A stretch of DNA of 64,000 bases from Ignavibacteriota bacterium (GTDB lineage: Bacteria > Bacteroidota > Ignavibacteria > UBA10030 > SZUA-254). The stretch lies in NCBI GenBank assembly GCA_025358305.1, contig JANYJZ010000027.1, forward strand, positions 1 through 64,000. The letters are read 5' to 3'. Each line of letters starts with the position of its first letter. Position 1 is the stretch's first letter. The notes beneath the pieces are model-generated. The model did no database searches, was not told where the DNA came from, and saw only the letters and a list, made by a program, of their open reading frames with translations. Both the position numbers and the translations under genes were made by a program. Positions 33,868-42,491 of this stretch are shown one piece after another.

Positions 33868-34758
33868 ATGAACATGAATGAGATACAGATCGCCCGGCTC
33901 CTCGATCAGGCGCGTTCCTACGTTCAGGAGGAGAAATATCTTCACGCCATCCAGATCTACCGCCGGCTGACGCTTTCCGAGCCCGAGTTCGTGCTCGCCT
34001 ACCGGGAACTCGCATCGGTGTACGCCGAGATGGGCCAGCCCCAGGCGGCGATCGGGCTTCTCCAGCGTGCGGAAGCGGTCCTCCCGGGAAACAGCGAAGT
34101 GATATTCCTTCTCGGGATGCGGCATTTGCAGCTCGAGCAGTTTGACCGCGCGCTCTCCTACTTCAAGCGGCTCGCGGCGCAGAAGCTGCCGCAGGTCCAC
34201 TTCCAGATGGCGACGGCCTATTTTTACAAGGGAAACCTCACGGCGGCCGAAGAGCAGTTCCGGCTGACGCTCCAGCTTGACCCGCTCTTTCCGCGGATCA
34301 ATGAATCCCTGGGCGAGGTCCTCCTCCAGCGCAACGCCTTCACCGACGCGGTTCATTACTTGCGCAAAGGGATCGATGTCGATCCGTACAGTGCGGTGAA
34401 CCACGTACTCTTGGGCACCGCCTACGCGAGACTCCACGACTGGAAGAAGGCCTACCAGGAGTTCATCATCACCGTCGACATGGACCCGAACGAATACCAG
34501 CACTGGCAGCTCTGCGGCGAGTCGCTCATCCACCTCAAGCGGTATGACGAGGCGGAGCCGTACCTGCGGAAATCGCTCGAACTTCTCCCGACGTCGGTCG
34601 ACGCGATGCTTGCCCTCTGCAAGGTCCTCACCGTCAAGGGAGACCTTGAAGGCGCGCAAGAGATCCGCACGACGGCCTTCTCCCTCGATCCTGTCAACGC
34701 GCGCGCCGGCGAGACGCGCTGGAAGTTGCGTCACCAGGCACAACAACTAACACACTGA
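33868..34758 (+). CDS. TPR repeat protein
   Basis: Protein of 296 residues built almost entirely of tetratricopeptide repeats. At least six 34-residue helical hairpins are visible, with the usual small residues, for example YLHAIQIYRRLTLSEP, RALSYFKRLAAQKLP, NLTAAEEQFRLTLQLDP, YDEAEPYLRKSLELLP. No signal peptide or membrane segment is seen, so it is likely a cytoplasmic scaffold. It lies seven bases before the LpoA-like gene, so the two are probably cotranscribed and may act together. The start ATG at 33868 sits close to the predicted -10 box; a second ATG two codons later is also possible. Specific partner unknown. Confidence 0.85.
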   Translation: MNMNEIQIARLLDQARSYVQEEKYLHAIQIYRRLTLSEPEFVLAYRELASVYAEMGQPQAAIGLLQRAEAVLPGNSEVIFLLGMRHLQLEQFDRALSYFKRLAAQKLPQVHFQMATAYFYKGNLTAAEEQFRLTLQLDPLFPRINESLGEVLLQRNAFTDAVHYLRKGIDVDPYSAVNHVLLGTAYARLHDWKKAYQEFIITVDMDPNEYQHWQLCGESLIHLKRYDEAEPYLRKSLELLPTSVDAMLALCKVLTVKGDLEGAQEIRTTAFSLDPVNARAGETRWKLRHQAQQLTH

Positions 34759-34764
34759 CTTCCC

Positions 34765-36756
34765 ATGCCCGTCCGCTGCACCGTCCTCCTCCTCCGTTCT
34801 GTCCTCGTCGCGCTCTGCCTGAGCTGCGCGCTCCCGGCGCTCGCGCAGAAGCGCTACCAGGTGAACCCGGGTGCGGACGCGCGTTTCGCGCAGGGGGTGG
34901 AACTCTTCGACACGGGCCGGTTCGACGACGCTCTCGCGGTCTTCACAGAGCTGCGCAAAGGGGAGCCGATACACCAGCGTACGACGGCCGCCTACCTTAT
35001 GTCGGCCAAGGCGGAGATCGCGTTGAAGCGCTACGAAGCGGTCTCTCCGCTCCTCTTCGAGTTTTTCCAGCGCTTTCCACAGAGCGGCTACCAGTCGGAC
35101 GCGTACTACACGCTCGGCACGACATCGTTCGTCATGCACAACTACCTCGACGCGGGACGGCAGCTCGTCCATTGTCTCGAACTCGCGCGCGATTCACTCC
35201 TCGTCACGAAGGCGTCCGGGCTTCTCGAGTACGTCGCGGAGAAGAACCTCACCGCGGAGAACCTGCGCGATCTCTACGCCTCCGCCCGGACCCCGGTCGC
35301 GAAGGACCTCCTTCGCCTCAAGCTTGCCGAGAAGGTCTACTCCTCGGGAGAGCCGTCGCGGGCGAGGATCATCCTGGAAGACACCGTGGGCCGCGGGTAC
35401 GTCAGCCCCTACTCCGCCCGCATTACGGCCTTGCGGCAGAAGATCGCCGAATATGTGACCGTCAAGATCGGCGCGCTCCTGCCCTTGATGCGCGATGCCG
35501 AATCGAATGCCGTGCAGGTCCTCTCCGTCGAACTCCTTGAGGGCATGACCTTCGCGCTCGACGAGTACAAGAAGACCGAGGGCTCCTCCTCGGCGCGCAT
35601 CTCCCTCGACGTACGCGACATCGGGAGGGATTCTATGACGGCGATCCGTGTGCTCGAGGACCTCGTGAAATCCCCCGAGACGATCGCGGTCGTCGGTCCG
35701 CTCTTCAGCAATATTGCGTTCGCCTGCGCACCGATCGCCGAAGCCGCTGCCGTCCCGCTCGTCTCTCCGACGGCGACGTCGAACGGCCTCGCCGCCACGG
35801 GACAGTTCATCTTCCAGGCAAACCCCGACTTTGCGACACGCGGGAAGGCCATGGCGCAGTTCGCCTCCGCGCAGCTCGGCCTGCGCCGCGTCGCGGTCCT
35901 TGCCCCGACCGACGGCGTGGGAAAGTTCGTGGCGGAGAGCTTCCTGGCGGAAGCCCGCCGCCTCGGGCTCGAGGTCATCGGGATCGAATCGTATTCTTCC
36001 GACGTGGGGGACCTTCGGGAACAGTGCATGAGCCTCCGGCGTTCGGCCGCGAGGTACATGCGCCAGATCTCCTTCGCCGGAAAAATCTCCGAGACCGATG
36101 TCAAGAAGATGGCGGAGGCCGGCGCGCCGGCGGCCCTCCTTGATTCCTTGCGCGCGAAAGGGGGGACGGTCGAGGCCCGGCGGCTCTTCGGCGAGCGCGG
36201 GGGCGCCATCGCCGAATCGCTTCACCTCACGATGATCGTACCGGAGATCGACCCGGAGAACGTGGACACGCCGATGACGCATATTCAGGGGCTCTTCGTT
36301 CCCGTATCGAACGCGGAGGAGATCGGTGCTATCGCACCGCAGCTCGCGTTCTTCAATTTCAAGACCCAGCTTCTCGGGAGCAACGAGTGGTACGACGCGG
36401 GCCAGCTCGCCGAGCACAAACGATACGTCAACGGGGTCATGTTCGTCTCCGATACCTACGTCTCGGCGGAGGACCCCCAGTACGCGGCGTTCGACTCTGC
36501 GTACGTCGCATCGACGACGAAGCATCCGACGAAGTATTCGCTCTACGGGTACGACACGATGAAGCTTCTCCTGGCGCGCATCCAATCCGGGGCGACGGGG
36601 AGGAAGGAGCTCGCGAAGCAGCTCGGCATCGTCGCGCGCTATCCTGGCGTGCACTCGAAGATCACCCTAGCGACGAAACGGGTGAACTCCGAGGTCCATA
36701 TCCTGCAGTTCTACAACGGCCGCGTGTCGGAGATCGGGGAAGTTTCGGTACCGTAG
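34765..36756 (+). CDS. TPR plus periplasmic-binding-protein fold protein (LpoA-like)
   Basis: Exported protein of 663 residues. A signal peptide (MPVRCTVLLLRSVLVALCLS, ending ALA-Q) is followed by TPR-like helices (about 35-225: FAQGVELFDTGRFDDALAVF) and a two-lobe type I periplasmic-binding fold (about 235-660). The latter starts VTVKIGALLPLM and holds VVGPLFSNIAFACAPIAE and VPLVSPTATSNG, the features of the leucine-binding/Peripla_BP_6 group. This TPR plus binding-fold architecture is that of LpoA, which activates a penicillin-binding protein in gammaproteobacteria, and of many uncharacterised proteins in Bacteroidota relatives. No transporter genes are adjacent, which fits a regulator rather than an ABC component. 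The identity of a partner is inferred from architecture only. The start ATG lacks a strong ribosome binding site. Confidence 0.72.
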   Translation: MPVRCTVLLLRSVLVALCLSCALPALAQKRYQVNPGADARFAQGVELFDTGRFDDALAVFTELRKGEPIHQRTTAAYLMSAKAEIALKRYEAVSPLLFEFFQRFPQSGYQSDAYYTLGTTSFVMHNYLDAGRQLVHCLELARDSLLVTKASGLLEYVAEKNLTAENLRDLYASARTPVAKDLLRLKLAEKVYSSGEPSRARIILEDTVGRGYVSPYSARITALRQKIAEYVTVKIGALLPLMRDAESNAVQVLSVELLEGMTFALDEYKKTEGSSSARISLDVRDIGRDSMTAIRVLEDLVKSPETIAVVGPLFSNIAFACAPIAEAAAVPLVSPTATSNGLAATGQFIFQANPDFATRGKAMAQFASAQLGLRRVAVLAPTDGVGKFVAESFLAEARRLGLEVIGIESYSSDVGDLREQCMSLRRSAARYMRQISFAGKISETDVKKMAEAGAPAALLDSLRAKGGTVEARRLFGERGGAIAESLHLTMIVPEIDPENVDTPMTHIQGLFVPVSNAEEIGAIAPQLAFFNFKTQLLGSNEWYDAGQLAEHKRYVNGVMFVSDTYVSAEDPQYAAFDSAYVASTTKHPTKYSLYGYDTMKLLLARIQSGATGRKELAKQLGIVARYPGVHSKITLATKRVNSEVHILQFYNGRVSEIGEVSVP

Positions 36757-36783
36757 CACCATCCACATTTATGGGAGGCTGTC

Positions 36784-37503
36784 ATGAAGCGACGCACCGC
36801 GGCGGTCGGCGAACCGTCATTCTATCACTCCGCCATTCCAGACTGGCCGAAGGGGGACCGGCCCCGTGAGAAGCTCCTCCGCGCCGGCGAGTCGGCGCTC
36901 ACCGACGCAGAACTTCTTGCCATCCTCATCCGCACGGGCTCCAGACGGGTCACGGCCGTGGATCTTGCCACGACGCTTCTCCGGGAGTTCGGATCGCTCC
37001 ACCACCTGGCCACCCGCACCGCCCGGGACCTCCGGCGCTACCGCGGCCTGGGCGAGGCGAAGTCGCTTGCGCTTGTGGCCGCATTCGAGCTGGGACGCCG
37101 TGCGGCCGCACGGGAACGGACCGAGAAGGTCCAAGTCTCGTCGCCCGAGGTCGTCGCAACGCTCTTCCAGCCTCTTCTCAGGGACCTGCGCCAAGAGGTC
37201 TTCATGGTGCTCCTCCTGGACAGCGCGAACCATCTTCTGCGGGACGTCACGATCACGACCGGCATCCTCAACAGTTCGCTCGTCCATCCCCGGGAGGTCT
37301 TCCGGCCGGCCATCCTGGAGCCGGCTGCGAGCGTCATCCTCCTCCACAACCACCCGAGCGGGAACGCGGAACCGAGCTCGGAGGATATCGCGATCACCCG
37401 GCAGCTCGTCGAAGCGGGGAGGATATTCGGGATCCCCGTGCACGACCATGTCATCCTGACGGCGCACTCCTATACGAGCCTCGCCGAGCGCGGAATGATG
37501 TGA
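36784..37503 (+). CDS. radC: RadC family JAMM/MPN protein
   Basis: Protein of 239 residues. An N-terminal helix-hairpin-helix region (about 30-105, ALTDAELLAILIRTGS, RYRGLGEAKSLAL) leads to an MPN/JAMM domain with the zinc motif HNHPSG at 188-193 (His188, His190) and Asp201. RadC was named for DNA repair but the repair role is disputed; the JAMM domain suggests a metallopeptidase or nuclease-like role. All motif residues are intact. The start ATG follows GGGAGGCTGTC. It is the last of three genes in the same direction with small gaps, which may be chance. The 110 bases downstream hold the next promoter. Confidence 0.95.
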   Translation: MKRRTAAVGEPSFYHSAIPDWPKGDRPREKLLRAGESALTDAELLAILIRTGSRRVTAVDLATTLLREFGSLHHLATRTARDLRRYRGLGEAKSLALVAAFELGRRAAARERTEKVQVSSPEVVATLFQPLLRDLRQEVFMVLLLDSANHLLRDVTITTGILNSSLVHPREVFRPAILEPAASVILLHNHPSGNAEPSSEDIAITRQLVEAGRIFGIPVHDHVILTAHSYTSLAERGMM

Positions 37504-37538
37504 AATCGGGCGTCTAGCGCCGTAACCTCATATTTTCC

Positions 37539-37567
37539 TTGACAAAGAAGGTTTTATTCACTACTTT
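37539..37567 (+). promoter_or_regulatory. Predicted promoter of the lipoprotein/LysM operon
   Basis: TTGACA at 37539-37544, a 17-base spacer and TACTTT at 37562-37567, about 57 bases before the lipoprotein start. The local sequence is AT-rich compared with its surroundings. Confidence 0.65.
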
Positions 37568-37623
37568 TCCGCTGTATGATTGGAATATGAAATTATTGCT
37601 GAACTTTATCAGGGGTACCAAGC

Positions 37624-37887
37624 ATGATCAAATCACTGAAATATATCATCTTCGCCGTCTGCCTCGTCTCGGCGCTCTTCCTCGCGGGCTGCTCCAGCTC
37701 GCCGTCGGACGCGGAGCTGAAGCAGCTGAACGACCTTAAGGCCCAGGCCTCCTCGCTCGAAAAGCAGGTCCAGAACAAACAGAGTGAAAAGACTGCGCTC
37801 GAGAAGCAGATCGCCGAAAAGAATGGAAAGCTCCAGCAGTGCCAATCTGACCAGGAAGCCGTCAAGAAAGCGTTAGGTGCCAAATGA
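37624..37887 (+). CDS. Small coiled-coil lipoprotein
   Basis: Lipoprotein of 87 residues with lipobox LFLAGC. The mature peptide is CSSSPSDAELKQLNDL, then a continuous coiled coil with heptad pattern (SLEKQVQNKQSEKTALEKQI) to the C-terminus. This is the form of a Lpp/OsmE-like small outer-membrane or periplasmic lipoprotein. Its stop codon overlaps the ATG of the LysM gene (ATGA), so the two are translationally coupled. Likely role is an envelope spacer or partner of the LysM protein; no family name is evident. Confidence 0.8.
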   Translation: MIKSLKYIIFAVCLVSALFLAGCSSSPSDAELKQLNDLKAQASSLEKQVQNKQSEKTALEKQIAEKNGKLQQCQSDQEAVKKALGAK

Positions 37888-38645
37888 AGACGCTCATGAC
37901 GACGACTTCCCGAATCCTCCTCGTCCTTCTCGTTCTCTGTTCCCTCGGCGCGACCCAAGTCTTCGCCCAGCAGGAGATGTCGAAGGATGAGTGGTCGAAG
38001 CAGATGGCCGAATACAAGGCAAAGGTCGCAGACCTCACGGCGACTTTGAACACCTTGACGACCGAGGTGACCGTCCTCCAGGGGCAGTCCGCCAAGGCGG
38101 ACGCGGACCTCGCAGTATGCGAAGATGCGCTCTACGCGATGCTCGGCGTCACGCGCGCCGACGTGGCCGCCTTCGACAAGGAACTCACCGATATGGAGTC
38201 CCGCGTTGCAGAACTGCAGCGGATGTCTGATGCGGAGCTTCTGAACCACCGCGACGAGATCGAGCGGATGAATGCGCGCTTGGGCGAGATGGCGAAGAGC
38301 AAGATCGCGCTCATTCCCCGCTACGGCAATCGCGTCGCATCGCTCCAGGAGAAAGTCACGGCCCTCATGAAGAGCCTCCAGCACGAGAAGACCTACACGG
38401 TCGGCACCTGGTCCAAGGACCGCGACTGTCTCTGGAACATCGCGAAAAAGAAGGACATCTACGCGAACGCTTGGATGTGGCCGAAGATCTGGCAGGGTAA
38501 CCGCGACATGATCAAGGATCCGGACGTCATCAAGTCGAAGATGGTCCTCAAGATCCCGGAAGGCACGACGATGTCGAAGGAAGAAAAGTCCGCGGCGAAC
38601 CGGTATTACCGGAAGCATGCGGCCGCACCGGATGCGGGCAAGTAA
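37884..38645 (+). CDS. LysM-like peptidoglycan-binding protein with coiled coil
   Basis: Exported protein of 253 residues. Signal peptide (MKTLMTTTSRILLVLLVLCS, ending VFA-QQ), then a long coiled coil (about 30-165, EYKAKVADLTATLNTLTTEV), and a C-terminal LysM-like domain (about 170-235: YTVGTWSKDRDCLWNIAKKK, WMWPKIWQGNRDMIKDPDVI, LKIPEG), which should bind peptidoglycan. Such a coiled coil plus LysM layout recurs in FCB-group envelope proteins of unknown role. It is coupled by ATGA to the small lipoprotein. Both proteins have coiled coils, so a complex linking the outer membrane to the wall is plausible. A terminator follows 71 bases after the stop. Confidence 0.8.
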   Translation: MKTLMTTTSRILLVLLVLCSLGATQVFAQQEMSKDEWSKQMAEYKAKVADLTATLNTLTTEVTVLQGQSAKADADLAVCEDALYAMLGVTRADVAAFDKELTDMESRVAELQRMSDAELLNHRDEIERMNARLGEMAKSKIALIPRYGNRVASLQEKVTALMKSLQHEKTYTVGTWSKDRDCLWNIAKKKDIYANAWMWPKIWQGNRDMIKDPDVIKSKMVLKIPEGTTMSKEEKSAANRYYRKHAAAPDAGK

Positions 38646-38716
38646 CGGCCGTATCGTACGGGACACGAGGCCATTTTTACCTCCTACGGACACGACGAAC
38701 CAAGGATCGCGAAAGA

Positions 38717-38755
38717 AGCCCTTCTCCGCCTGACGGCGGAGGGGGCTTTTTTCTT
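38717..38755 (+). terminator. Rho-independent terminator
   Basis: Stem AGCC-CTT-CTCCGCC with GGCGGAG-GG-GGCT, TGAC loop, followed by TTTTTTCTTTT. It closes the lipoprotein/LysM operon. Confidence 0.85.
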
Positions 38756-38798
38756 TTCAGGCGCCTAAGGGGCGCTCAGAAGGGAGAGACGGACTTCA

Positions 38799-39800
38799 TT
38801 GGCTGAAAAAAAACTTACGGTGGAAGGGGTCGACATGCTCAGGCTCGTGGGCCTGAACGATGCGAACCTCCAGGTGCTCGAGAACAAGTACAGCGCGAAC
38901 ATCACGGTGCGGGGAGAGATCATCGCGCTCCGGGGCGAGCAGGTGGAGGTCGACCAGCTGGAGAAGATCTTCAAGGAACTCGTCTACATCCTCAACAAGA
39001 ACGGGACGATCTCCATCAATGACGTCGACACGGTCGTCGACCTCATCCAGATGAACGGCGAGCCCGCTCTTCCAAAATCGATGCTTGCCCAGGTCGCGCA
39101 GGAGGACCTTGACACCGTCGTCCTGTTCACGCGCAACGGCATCATCAAGGCGAAGACCGCGGGCCAGCGGGAGTATATCCGACAGATCCGCACCAACGAT
39201 ATTCTCTTCGGCATCGGGCCTGCGGGCACGGGCAAGACGTACCTTGCGGTCGCGATGGCCGTGGCGGCTTTGAAGAACCGCGAGATCATGAAGATCATCC
39301 TCGCACGGCCCGCCGTCGAGGCGGGGGAGAGCTTGGGATTCCTGCCGGGCGACCTCAAGGACAAGGTCGACCCGTACCTCCGGCCGCTCTATGACGCCCT
39401 CGACGACATGATTCCGCCGGAAAAGCTCAAGACCTACGTGGAACGCCGCGTCATCGAGGTGGTTCCGCTCGCCTACATGCGCGGCAGGACGCTCAACAAC
39501 GCGTACGTCATCCTCGACGAGGCCCAAAACGCCTCCGCAATGCAGATGAAGATGTTCTTGACCCGGCTCGGAGCGAACTCGAAGGCGATCATTACGGGGG
39601 ACGTGACGCAGATCGATCTGCCCGTAAAGACGGTCTCAGGGCTCGTGCAGATCCAGGACGTCCTGGGGAAGATCGAAGGGATCCATTTTTGCTACTTCGA
39701 CCGGAACGACGTCGTCCGGCACAAGCTCGTGAAGGACATCATCGACGCCTACGACCGCTTTCACAACAACGAACAGCCGCCGGGGCCCGCCCGACGCTAG
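38799..39800 (+). CDS. phoH: PhoH-like ATPase
   Basis: Cytoplasmic ATPase of 333 residues of the PhoH family, usually linked to RNA metabolism and to ribosome maturation with YbeY. An N-terminal KH-like region (about 8-85) is followed by the P-loop GPAGTGKT at 140-147 and Walker B VILDEAQN at about 238-245. Further family motifs are present: ARPAVEAGESLGFLPGD and TGDVTQIDLP. The start is TTG at 38799, with AGGGAG about ten bases upstream and no better in-frame ATG. The stop is separated by just three bases from the stop of convergent mazG, so transcripts must overlap. No ybeY gene is adjacent. Length and motifs are normal, so function is safe at family level. Confidence 0.95.
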   Translation: MAEKKLTVEGVDMLRLVGLNDANLQVLENKYSANITVRGEIIALRGEQVEVDQLEKIFKELVYILNKNGTISINDVDTVVDLIQMNGEPALPKSMLAQVAQEDLDTVVLFTRNGIIKAKTAGQREYIRQIRTNDILFGIGPAGTGKTYLAVAMAVAALKNREIMKIILARPAVEAGESLGFLPGDLKDKVDPYLRPLYDALDDMIPPEKLKTYVERRVIEVVPLAYMRGRTLNNAYVILDEAQNASAMQMKMFLTRLGANSKAIITGDVTQIDLPVKTVSGLVQIQDVLGKIEGIHFCYFDRNDVVRHKLVKDIIDAYDRFHNNEQPPGPARR

Positions 39801-39803
39801 CAC

Positions 39804-40571
39804 TCAGGGCGGAAGGACCTTTTTCGCCTGGTTCCAAAGCGCATCCATCTCCTCCAGGGTGCTCGCGTGGATGTCCTTGCCCGATTCTTTGAGGGTGCGT
39901 TCCACGTACTGGAACCGCCGGGTGAACTTCTCGATGGTCCGCCGGAGGGCGTGCTCGGGGTTGATCTCCAGGAACCGGGAGTAGTTGACGATCGCAAAGA
40001 GGAGGTCGCCGAGTTCGGCCTCCGCCTCCGGTGCGTTGCCGCGCGCGAGCGCCTCGTGCAGTTCTCCGGTTTCCTCCTCGACCTTCTTCCATGCATCGTC
40101 CCGGTGCTTCCAGTCGAATCCGACCTTTGAGGCCTTCTCCTGAAGCCGGTGCGCCCGGAGGAGCGCGGGCATCTCTTTCGGGACGCCGTCAAGGACGGAT
40201 ATCCGCCCTTCTTTCATCTTTAACTTCTCCCAGTTCACCTTCACTTCTTCCGCGCCGGTCACCTCCGTCGCGCCGAAGACGTGCGGGTGCCGGAAGATCA
40301 TCTTTTCCGTGATCCCCCGGATGACGTCGTCCAGGGTGAATTCGCCGCGCTCTTCGGCGATATTGGCGTGGAAGACGACATGGAGGAGGAGGTCCCCCAG
40401 TTCCTTTCTGAGCTCGTCCCAGTGTTCCTCCTCGATCGCCTCGACGACCTCGTACGCCTCCTCGATGAGGTTGTACCGGATCGATCCGTGGGTCTGCTCC
40501 TTATCCCAGGGGCATTCCCGGCGGAGACGTTGTGTGATCGCGACGAATTCTGAGAATGGCGTGTCACTCAT
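39804..40571 (-). CDS. mazG: Nucleoside triphosphate pyrophosphohydrolase MazG
   Basis: Enzyme of 255 residues that hydrolyses NTPs and dNTPs to monophosphates and pyrophosphate, a housecleaning role. Two tandem MazG domains are visible. The first holds EEAYEVVEAIEEEHWDELRK and ELGDLLLHVVFHANI, the metal-binding ExxE...ExxD residues; the second holds EEETGELHEALARGN and ELGDLLFAIVNYSRFL. Start at the N-terminal MSDTPFSEFVAITQRLRREC, followed by the conserved CPWDKEQTHGS. The gene is convergent with phoH. Length is close to E. coli MazG. Confidence 0.96.
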   Translation of the reverse strand: MSDTPFSEFVAITQRLRRECPWDKEQTHGSIRYNLIEEAYEVVEAIEEEHWDELRKELGDLLLHVVFHANIAEERGEFTLDDVIRGITEKMIFRHPHVFGATEVTGAEEVKVNWEKLKMKEGRISVLDGVPKEMPALLRAHRLQEKASKVGFDWKHRDDAWKKVEEETGELHEALARGNAPEAEAELGDLLFAIVNYSRFLEINPEHALRRTIEKFTRRFQYVERTLKESGKDIHASTLEEMDALWNQAKKVLPP

Positions 40572-40646
40572 GAAGCGCGTCCTTGGATGTGAGATAAAAA
40601 CGTAGAGAAAATCGGCGAGAGATGCAACCGCTCGAACTCGAGACCA

Positions 40647-40675
40647 TTGGATATCTTTTGGGAATTCGGTATATT
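40647..40675 (+). promoter_or_regulatory. Predicted promoter of the amidohydrolase gene
   Basis: TTGGAT, a 17-base spacer and TATATT (40670-40675). The -10 box is followed by GGC, as in the promoter at 45303-45331. Confidence 0.55.
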
Positions 40676-40725
40676 GGCAGCCGAACCGAGACAGGCTCGA
40701 TGATACTCACTAAGGGAAGATGTAC

Positions 40726-42420
40726 ATGAAGCAGGCGGTCTGGGCATTGTGCGTGCTGTTCGTCGCGGGGCTCACGTTCTGGAATATCGAGAGCGCCACG
40801 CCGCGCCGCGCGACGCTCCTCCTGGTGAACGGGAAGGTCTACACGCTCGATCCCACGAACACGGTAGCGGAAGCGGTGGCCCTGCGTGGCGGCCGGATCG
40901 CCGGCGTCGGTTCGACCGACGAGATCCGCCGTATGTTCAGGGCAGATTCGGTCATCGATCTTGAGGGCAAGACCGTTGTTCCCGGGCTTGCCGACGGCCA
41001 CTGCCATGTCCACGGCATGGGAACGGTCATTGCCACGATCTCCCTGTTCGATCTCACTTCCACCGACGAGATCCTGCGCCTGGTCGAGCGAAAGGCAGCA
41101 GAGACGCCTCAAGGAGGATTCATCCTCGGCAGGGGCTGGGACCAGAATCTGTGGCCGGTGAAGGAGTTTCCGACCGCCTCCATCTTGGACGAGGTGTCCC
41201 CACTCCACCCGGTAATCCTCATTAGGGTCGACGGCCACGGCGTCTGGGTGAACAGCGCTGCCATGAAGGTCGCCGGCATCACGCGCGAGACCCCGGACCC
41301 TTCAGGGGGGAAGATCGTACGCGGAGCGACGGGAGAACCGACGGGGGTCTTTCTCGACAATGCGAGGGAGCTTGTGGAGAAATTCGTTCCCCCGCAGACC
41401 CGCCAGGAGATACGTGACCAGATCCTCGCGAGCTTGCGGACGTGCGCCGGCATGGGGCTCACCGAGGTGCAGGATATGGGCGTGAACCAAGACGAGATCG
41501 GCATCTACCGCGAACTTGCCGACAAGGGCGAGCTGCCGATCAGGGTGTACGCCGCCGTGAGCGCTCCCGGCGACGCATGGAACGAGTGGCGCACGAAGGA
41601 ACCGCTCGTCGGAGCGGGGGGCGGCATGCTCACGATCCGGAGTGTCAAGCTCTATGTCGACGGCGCTTTGGGCTCGCGCGGTGCGGCGCTCTTCGAAGAG
41701 TATAGCGACGATCCCGGCAACAGGGGGATCACGATCACGAACGAGACGGAACTCGTGTCGACCATTCGGGAGGCATGCGCCCGCGGATTTCAGACCGCCA
41801 TCCACGCCATCGGTGACAGGGCGAACCATATCGCACTCGATGCGATCGAGGCGGCCCAGAAGGACATTCCCGAAGGGGACTACCGTCCCCGCATCGAGCA
41901 TGCCCAAGTGCTTGCGCCGGAGGATATCGGCCGGTTCCATGCGCTCCGGGCCCTGCCGAGCATGGAGCCAGTCCACGCGACATCCGATATGTACTGGGCG
42001 GAGGCGCGGCTCGGGCCCGTCCGTGTCAAGGGATCGTACGCCTGGAGGTCCCTCCTGAAGACCGGAACCATCATCGTGGGCGGGTCGGATTTTCCGAACG
42101 ACCAGCCGAACCCGCTCTGGGGCTTCTACGCCGCGTGCACCCGGAGCGACCGGGACGGCTACCCGCTCGACGGCTGGCGAGCCGAGGAGAAGATGACGCG
42201 CGACGAGGCCCTGCGATGTTACACGCTCTGGCCCGCCGTCGGTTCCTTTGAAGAAGCTTCGCGCGGGACGATCGAGCAGGGAAAGTGGGCCGACCTGACC
42301 GTCCTTTCGGCCGACATCATGACGATCGCGCCCAAAGAGATCCTGACGACGCAGGCGGAGCTGACGATCGTTGCAGGAAAGGTGGTCTACCGCAGGACCA
42401 ACGCGGCGCCGGCACAGTAG
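40726..42420 (+). CDS. YtcJ-like amidohydrolase
   Basis: Metal-dependent hydrolase of 564 residues of the amidohydrolase superfamily, Amidohydro_3 type. An N-terminal hydrophobic stretch (MKQAVWALCVLFVAGLTFW) is a signal peptide or anchor. A composite beta-sandwich then leads to the TIM barrel with GLADGHCHVHGMG near residue 90, the HxH metal motif, and a later HAIGDRANHIALDAI segment with the conserved His-Ala-x-Gly-Asp motif. The C-terminal GKWADLTVLSADIM and VYRRT match the family. Substrates are usually N-substituted amino acids or cyclic amides but are not predictable here. ATG at 40726 is preferred over 40720 because AAGGGAAG is at a proper distance. The gene stands between mazG and the class V aminotransferase. 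Confidence 0.88.
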   Translation: MKQAVWALCVLFVAGLTFWNIESATPRRATLLLVNGKVYTLDPTNTVAEAVALRGGRIAGVGSTDEIRRMFRADSVIDLEGKTVVPGLADGHCHVHGMGTVIATISLFDLTSTDEILRLVERKAAETPQGGFILGRGWDQNLWPVKEFPTASILDEVSPLHPVILIRVDGHGVWVNSAAMKVAGITRETPDPSGGKIVRGATGEPTGVFLDNARELVEKFVPPQTRQEIRDQILASLRTCAGMGLTEVQDMGVNQDEIGIYRELADKGELPIRVYAAVSAPGDAWNEWRTKEPLVGAGGGMLTIRSVKLYVDGALGSRGAALFEEYSDDPGNRGITITNETELVSTIREACARGFQTAIHAIGDRANHIALDAIEAAQKDIPEGDYRPRIEHAQVLAPEDIGRFHALRALPSMEPVHATSDMYWAEARLGPVRVKGSYAWRSLLKTGTIIVGGSDFPNDQPNPLWGFYAACTRSDRDGYPLDGWRAEEKMTRDEALRCYTLWPAVGSFEEASRGTIEQGKWADLTVLSADIMTIAPKEILTTQAELTIVAGKVVYRRTNAAPAQ

Positions 42421-42491
42421 AACCCCCAGCGCAGCCCTGCGCCCGAGAGGGCGCGGTGAGTATCTTTCATCAAGAATGAAAAGCTAAACCT

